A stretch of DNA of 64,000 bases from Corynebacterium sp. p3-SID1056. GTDB taxonomy: Bacteria; Actinomycetota; Actinomycetes; Mycobacteriales; Mycobacteriaceae. Shown one piece after another: positions 61,248-64,000 of this stretch (positions are counted from its first letter, which is position 1; every line of letters starts with the position of its first letter). The position numbers were made by a program, and so were the translations under genes. Location of the stretch: assembly GCF_025152525.1 (NCBI RefSeq), contig NZ_JALXXL010000001.1, positions 248,001 to 312,000 of the forward strand, read 5' to 3'. Below the pieces are notes generated by a model. It worked only from the letters and a program-made list of their open reading frames with translations. It ran no database searches and had not been told where the DNA came from.

Positions 61248-62249
61248 ATGAGTACAGCAAAGAAAGTCCTTCGCATCCTCGGCGGCGTTGTTGTCGCACT
61301 CGTTCTGCTTATCGCGGCCGCCGGCTACGTCTGGGGCCCGACGCTGACCGCGCAGATGACCGGTCAGGCCCGCTTCTTCGGCACGGACACCCCAAAACGG
61401 TACGCCAACACCGTGCTCAATCTGTCCGAATCGATGGGCATCTATGGCGACTCGGAAGAGTTCGCAGCCGCCCGCGCCGAGGTCGAGGAAGCAGCCAAGT
61501 CTGCGCGCCACAAGTACGAACTGATTGAGCCGCTCAACGCCGCCGTGCACGCCGCCGGCGGCAAGCATTCCAAGCTCCACCACGAAGAAGCGAACCAGGA
61601 CGGCATCGCCCCGTCCGCCCAGGTCGGCGTCGAAACTACCGACGGCATCGCGCTGGCCACCGTGCCCGGCATCAGCCGCGACGAGGACGTCCAGGGCTAC
61701 GCCGACACGCTTGCCAACGGACTCACCGAGGCGCGCGACGGCGGTGCCTGCGGCGCGATCGTCGACCTGCGCGGCAACGACGGCGGCGACATGGGGCCCA
61801 TGGTCGCGGGCCTAAGCCCGCTTCTCCCCAACGGCACCGCGCTCGAATTCGTCAGCCGCATGAACACCACGCAAGTCACCGTCGAAGGCAACGCCGTGCG
61901 CGGCGGCGGCACCCCGCTGGAAACGACCGGCGGCAAGTGGGAGGCCCCGACCGCAGTGCTTGTCGACGACACCACCGCCTCATCCGGCGAAGCCACCATG
62001 CTCGCCTTCCGCGGCCTGGACACCGCACGCTCCTTCGGCACCCCCACTGCCGGTTTCGCCTCCGCAAACATGGTCTACGACTTTCCGGATGGCAGCGTGC
62101 TCATGCTCACCATCGCTAAGGACAAGGCACGGACCGGCGAGGAGTTCGCCGAGGACCCGATCGAGCCCGATTCCCCAACCGCCACCGCTGACGAAGCCCT
62201 CGACGAAGCGAAGGCGTGGCTGCGCGAGCAGCACGACTGCGGGGCGTAG
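61248..62249 (+). CDS. S41-type (tail-specific) peptidase-like protein
   Basis: 333 aa. One N-terminal membrane helix (about 7-29), an alpha-helical part (about 45-110), then a ClpP/crotonase-like S41 core. The core has CGAIVDLRGNDGGDMGPMVAGL and VDDTTASSGEATMLAF, where the Ser of ASSGEA is the expected nucleophile, and ending FGTPTAGFASAN. No PDZ domain. It would act outside the membrane on unfolded or signalling proteins. ATG at 61248 with GAAGG only a few bases before it. Confidence 0.85.
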   Translation: MSTAKKVLRILGGVVVALVLLIAAAGYVWGPTLTAQMTGQARFFGTDTPKRYANTVLNLSESMGIYGDSEEFAAARAEVEEAAKSARHKYELIEPLNAAVHAAGGKHSKLHHEEANQDGIAPSAQVGVETTDGIALATVPGISRDEDVQGYADTLANGLTEARDGGACGAIVDLRGNDGGDMGPMVAGLSPLLPNGTALEFVSRMNTTQVTVEGNAVRGGGTPLETTGGKWEAPTAVLVDDTTASSGEATMLAFRGLDTARSFGTPTAGFASANMVYDFPDGSVLMLTIAKDKARTGEEFAEDPIEPDSPTATADEALDEAKAWLREQHDCGA

Positions 62250-62264
62250 ACGCTTGCGTCCACT

Positions 62265-63434
62265 TCACCAGTGCGCGCGACGGGCGCGGAGTACCCGCTC
62301 CAGATCCCTCGCCCGGCGCGGATCAAAATCGCACGCTCGAATGAGCTGCTGAGCGAGGGTGGCTGTGGCTACGAGTGCCTCGTCAGCCACTCTCCGAATG
62401 ACTCGCTCCGGCAAACCCAGCTCAGATGCAAAGGCATTGAACTTCTTGTAACTCAGTCCGGACGTCGAGCCACGAACCGCGAGTGCAAGCGAGGTGTCGC
62501 CATATGGGACAGTGCTCGGAATGTCGTAGACGGGGGTGAGCTCAAACCCACGACCTCGATCCATGACAGACAGGTTCTTCGCGTGCAAGTCCCCATTGCC
62601 TGAGAGCCACGCAAACGCCAACTGTTGCGCGAGGCCGCGTGCGGCAACCAATGGCGCCGCCACAACGCCCAAGATAGCGTCACACACTTCTTCAAAAGAC
62701 ACGTTGTACTTTTCGGCTGGGTAGACGCCAAGAAGTTGCGCAGCATCTTCAACAGGACACTTCTGTGGAAAGTGGCCGTCAAAACGGGAGACAACCAAAC
62801 CCGTTCTCCCCTGGCTATCGTGGACGACCTGCGATTCCGCTACGCGGCCGCGGGCCGAAGGCATACTACGAAAGGCTGCCAAGCACGTGCTTTCATTCTC
62901 CACGACATTCGGGAATTCTCGTGGGGAGACCTTCAATATTGCGTCGCCCCGAACCGGCAGCGCGAGGCTGCGTGCCGAAGCCTTCTCCTGCACGCCCGCA
63001 AGTGCATGCGCATCGTGTTCCGCGGCCGGATCTAGCAACGCCGTAAAATCACCGTGCCCATCCTGCACGTCTAGGAGCGGTGGGAGCTCCCGTGGGCGCT
63101 GTCCCCACGGGAGCACGCTCACATTGCCGACCGTATTCCCACCAACGGCAAGCAAGAGTGCTAGCTCATCATCCAATGATGCTTTCAGGTTTGCCCGCAA
63201 CGCACTGAGACGTCGTCCCTCGGGCAAAAGCCCGGTGAAGAACGGAGGTAGCGCGCCTGAGGGAGTCGCCACCTCCTTACCCAGCGGCAGCGTCGTCGCG
63301 ACCGCGGAACCTCCCGCTTCCGCGTACCCCTCAACGTAGCTAAACGCATTGACCCCGTCTTGCTTCACAATTCGGGCAGCGAGCGTGTCATTTACCCACA
63401 CCCCGGCAACATCCTGCACGGCGTTCCCCGTCAC
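62265..63434 (-). CDS. hipA: HipA-type Ser/Thr kinase toxin
   Basis: 389 aa. N-terminal HipA_N part with FFTGLLPEGRRLSAL and DELALLLAVGGNTVGNVSVLPWG. The kinase part has LAFAWLSGNGDLHAKNLSVMD, the catalytic loop with Asp and Asn, and TPVYDIPSTVPYG. HipA phosphorylates glutamyl-tRNA synthetase in E. coli, and relatives hit other targets; the target here is unknown. The GTG start overlaps the hipB stop by four bases (GTGA). The kinase motifs are intact, so the toxin is likely active. Confidence 0.88.
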   Translation of the reverse strand: MTGNAVQDVAGVWVNDTLAARIVKQDGVNAFSYVEGYAEAGGSAVATTLPLGKEVATPSGALPPFFTGLLPEGRRLSALRANLKASLDDELALLLAVGGNTVGNVSVLPWGQRPRELPPLLDVQDGHGDFTALLDPAAEHDAHALAGVQEKASARSLALPVRGDAILKVSPREFPNVVENESTCLAAFRSMPSARGRVAESQVVHDSQGRTGLVVSRFDGHFPQKCPVEDAAQLLGVYPAEKYNVSFEEVCDAILGVVAAPLVAARGLAQQLAFAWLSGNGDLHAKNLSVMDRGRGFELTPVYDIPSTVPYGDTSLALAVRGSTSGLSYKKFNAFASELGLPERVIRRVADEALVATATLAQQLIRACDFDPRRARDLERVLRARRAHW

Positions 63435-63655
63435 CGCAGTGCCTCCGGGACGTGCTGCACCGCCGCAAGTTCCAAGCCGAGCACCGCCAGCACCGCCTCG
63501 ACCTTATCCAGTCGCACGGAGGGTTTCCCCTGTTCGAACTCGCGGATGAACCGCTCCGACACCATCGCCAGCTCTGCCACGTCAGCTTGGGTCAGCTGCA
63601 TGGCACGTCGTTGCTCACGAACTTGTGTGGCGATGCATGGGAGGGCGGGCGTCAC
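63431..63655 (-). CDS. hipB: HipB-type antitoxin, Xre helix-turn-helix
   Basis: 74 aa. Helix-turn-helix MQLTQADVAELAMVSERFIREFEQGKPSVRLDKVEAVLAVLGLEL is typical of HipB. The GTG at 63655 has GAGAGG six bases upstream and lies 48 bp after the predicted transcript start. A TTG at 63739 would put translation across the promoter and operator and is rejected. It should bind the two flanking palindromes and hold HipA inactive. Confidence 0.86.
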   Translation of the reverse strand: MTPALPCIATQVREQRRAMQLTQADVAELAMVSERFIREFEQGKPSVRLDKVEAVLAVLGLELAAVQHVPEALR

Positions 63656-63688
63656 AGGTGGCCTCTCAAAAAATCTCAGTACCTTTTT

Positions 63689-63704
63689 CGGCACGATCGT
63701 GCCG
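63689..63704. promoter_or_regulatory. hipBA operator O1
   Basis: Perfect 16-bp palindrome CGGCACGATCGTGCCG at the predicted transcription start of hipB. An identical copy lies 61 bp away. Repressor binding here would block the start of transcription. Confidence 0.8.
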
Positions 63705-63710
63705 TTTAGG

Positions 63711-63739
63711 AGTATATTTGCACGCCCATCGCGATTCAA
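63711..63739 (-). promoter_or_regulatory. hipBA promoter
   Basis: TTGAAT (63739-63734), a 17-bp spacer, and TATACT (63716-63711) on the minus strand: the best promoter in the window by consensus. The predicted start falls at about 63704, the first base of O1. Confidence 0.85.
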
Positions 63740-63749
63740 GCGGCATTTT

Positions 63750-63765
63750 CGGCACGATCGTGCCG
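63750..63765. promoter_or_regulatory. hipBA operator O2
   Basis: Second identical 16-bp palindrome, ending 10 bp upstream of the -35 box. With O1 it frames the promoter. Identity extends outside the palindrome: both copies sit in TTTTCGG...GTGCCGTTT-A/T-GGAGTAT, a direct repeat of about 31 bases. Confidence 0.8.
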
Positions 63766-63792
63766 TTTTGGAGTATGCGCCAATACGCAGAA

Positions 63793-63837
63793 GCCCCGCC
63801 CACCGCGGCCAAGCGTGGCGAAGACGGTGAGCGGGGC
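63793..63837 (-). terminator. Terminator after the IscA/ErpA-type gene
   Basis: GCCCCGC-T-CACCG with CGGTG-G-GCGGGGC (12 pairs, one mismatch) and a loop of about 19 bases, 16 bp after the stop. T-tract is short (TTCTGCG). It separates this gene from the hipBA promoter. Confidence 0.6.
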
Positions 63838-63853
63838 GAAAAACGCGCGCGAC

Positions 63854-64000
63854 TTAGTTGAACGAGTCCCCGCAGGCGCAGGAACCGCCGGCGTTCGGGT
63901 TATCGATGGTGAAACCCTGCTGCTCGATGGTGTCGGCAAAATCGATCGTCGCGCCGGTGAGGTACGGCACGCTCATCTTGTCCACCACAAGGCGTACGCC
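63854..64000 (-). CDS. erpA: IscA/ErpA-type iron-sulfur carrier, C-terminal part (partial)
   Basis: The last 48 codons plus stop: VVDKMSVPYLTGATIDFAD, then GFTIDNPNAGGSCACGDSFN. The CXC near the end (SCACGDSF) with an earlier Cys outside the window is the A-type carrier signature. These proteins pass Fe-S clusters to targets, here possibly including the Rieske protein. The 5' end is off the window. Confidence 0.93.
   Translation of the reverse strand, partial: GVRLVVDKMSVPYLTGATIDFADTIEQQGFTIDNPNAGGSCACGDSFN

Noticed and set aside
63656..63739. Longer HipB starting at TTG 63739
   Set aside because: It would read through the promoter and operator O1, and the extra residues do not look like protein; GTG 63655 has a good ribosome-binding site.

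Overview
The window is chromosomal DNA from a high-GC Corynebacterium; I cannot name the species. The evidence is the gene set and order. There is a division and cell-wall (dcw) cluster with wag31/divIVA, sepF and the Rv2175c-pknL-aroG block. There are also pimB', mptB and prenyl synthase genes of the mycolate-type envelope, paired NlpC/P60 genes beside a ctaE-qcrCAB bc1-aa3 operon, a ctaCF pair and an ltsA-type asnB. Almost all genes are standard, intact, vertically inherited core genes. There are no rRNA or tRNA genes, insertion sequences, prophage or CRISPR arrays.

Layout. 1-1129: 5' part of dnaE (minus). 1154-5230: a MacB-type export operon (lipoprotein adaptor, ATPase, permease). 5404-7388: lspA, an RluD-type pseudouridine synthase and a small secreted protein. 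7467-11874: a lipoprotein, an ABC-F ATPase broken by one base in a C9 tract, an Mtb12-like lipoprotein and asparaginase. 11871-16800: dinB and ileS, the latter behind an actinobacterial T-box with an Ile (ATC) specifier. 16798-38145: the dcw cluster, all on the minus strand, read from DUF3040 and mraZ through rsmH, an ftsL-like gene, ftsI, murE, murF, mraY, murD, ftsW, murG, murC, ftsQ, ftsZ, pgeF, yggS, sepF and yggT to a strong terminator, then divIVA with its own terminator. MraZ-box repeats precede mraZ, and an mraW-type RNA hairpin lies between mraZ and rsmH.

38262-46129: a SAV_6107-type HEPN gene, a GNAT gene, a prenyl diphosphate synthase with mptB, an HNH endonuclease of the 13E12 type, and the divergent Rv2175c/pknL pair, then aroG. 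PknL stops exactly where a PASTA domain would begin. 46192-49755: RNase AS, a tiny membrane protein, plsC, glucokinase and pimB'. 49770-51731: two NlpC/P60 peptidoglycan hydrolases, the second behind a probable ydaO (c-di-AMP) riboswitch. 52276-58613: qcrB, qcrA, qcrC, ctaE, ctaF and ctaC, with GlxR-like sites. 59022-62249: asnB and an S41-type protein, separated by three palindromes centred on GCTAGC. 62265-63766: a hipBA toxin-antitoxin module whose promoter is bracketed by two identical 16-bp palindromes. 63854-64000: the 3' end of an IscA/ErpA-type gene.

Most of the window couples cell-wall precursor synthesis, septation and polar growth (dcw, wag31, pknL, NlpC, pimB', mptB, asnB) with respiration. 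The main non-core items are the hipBA module, the HNH gene, the C9-tract ABC-F gene, and regulatory DNA that standard annotation would miss: the MraZ-box arrays, the GCTAGC palindromes, and the RNA elements before ileS, rsmH, nlpC and asnB.
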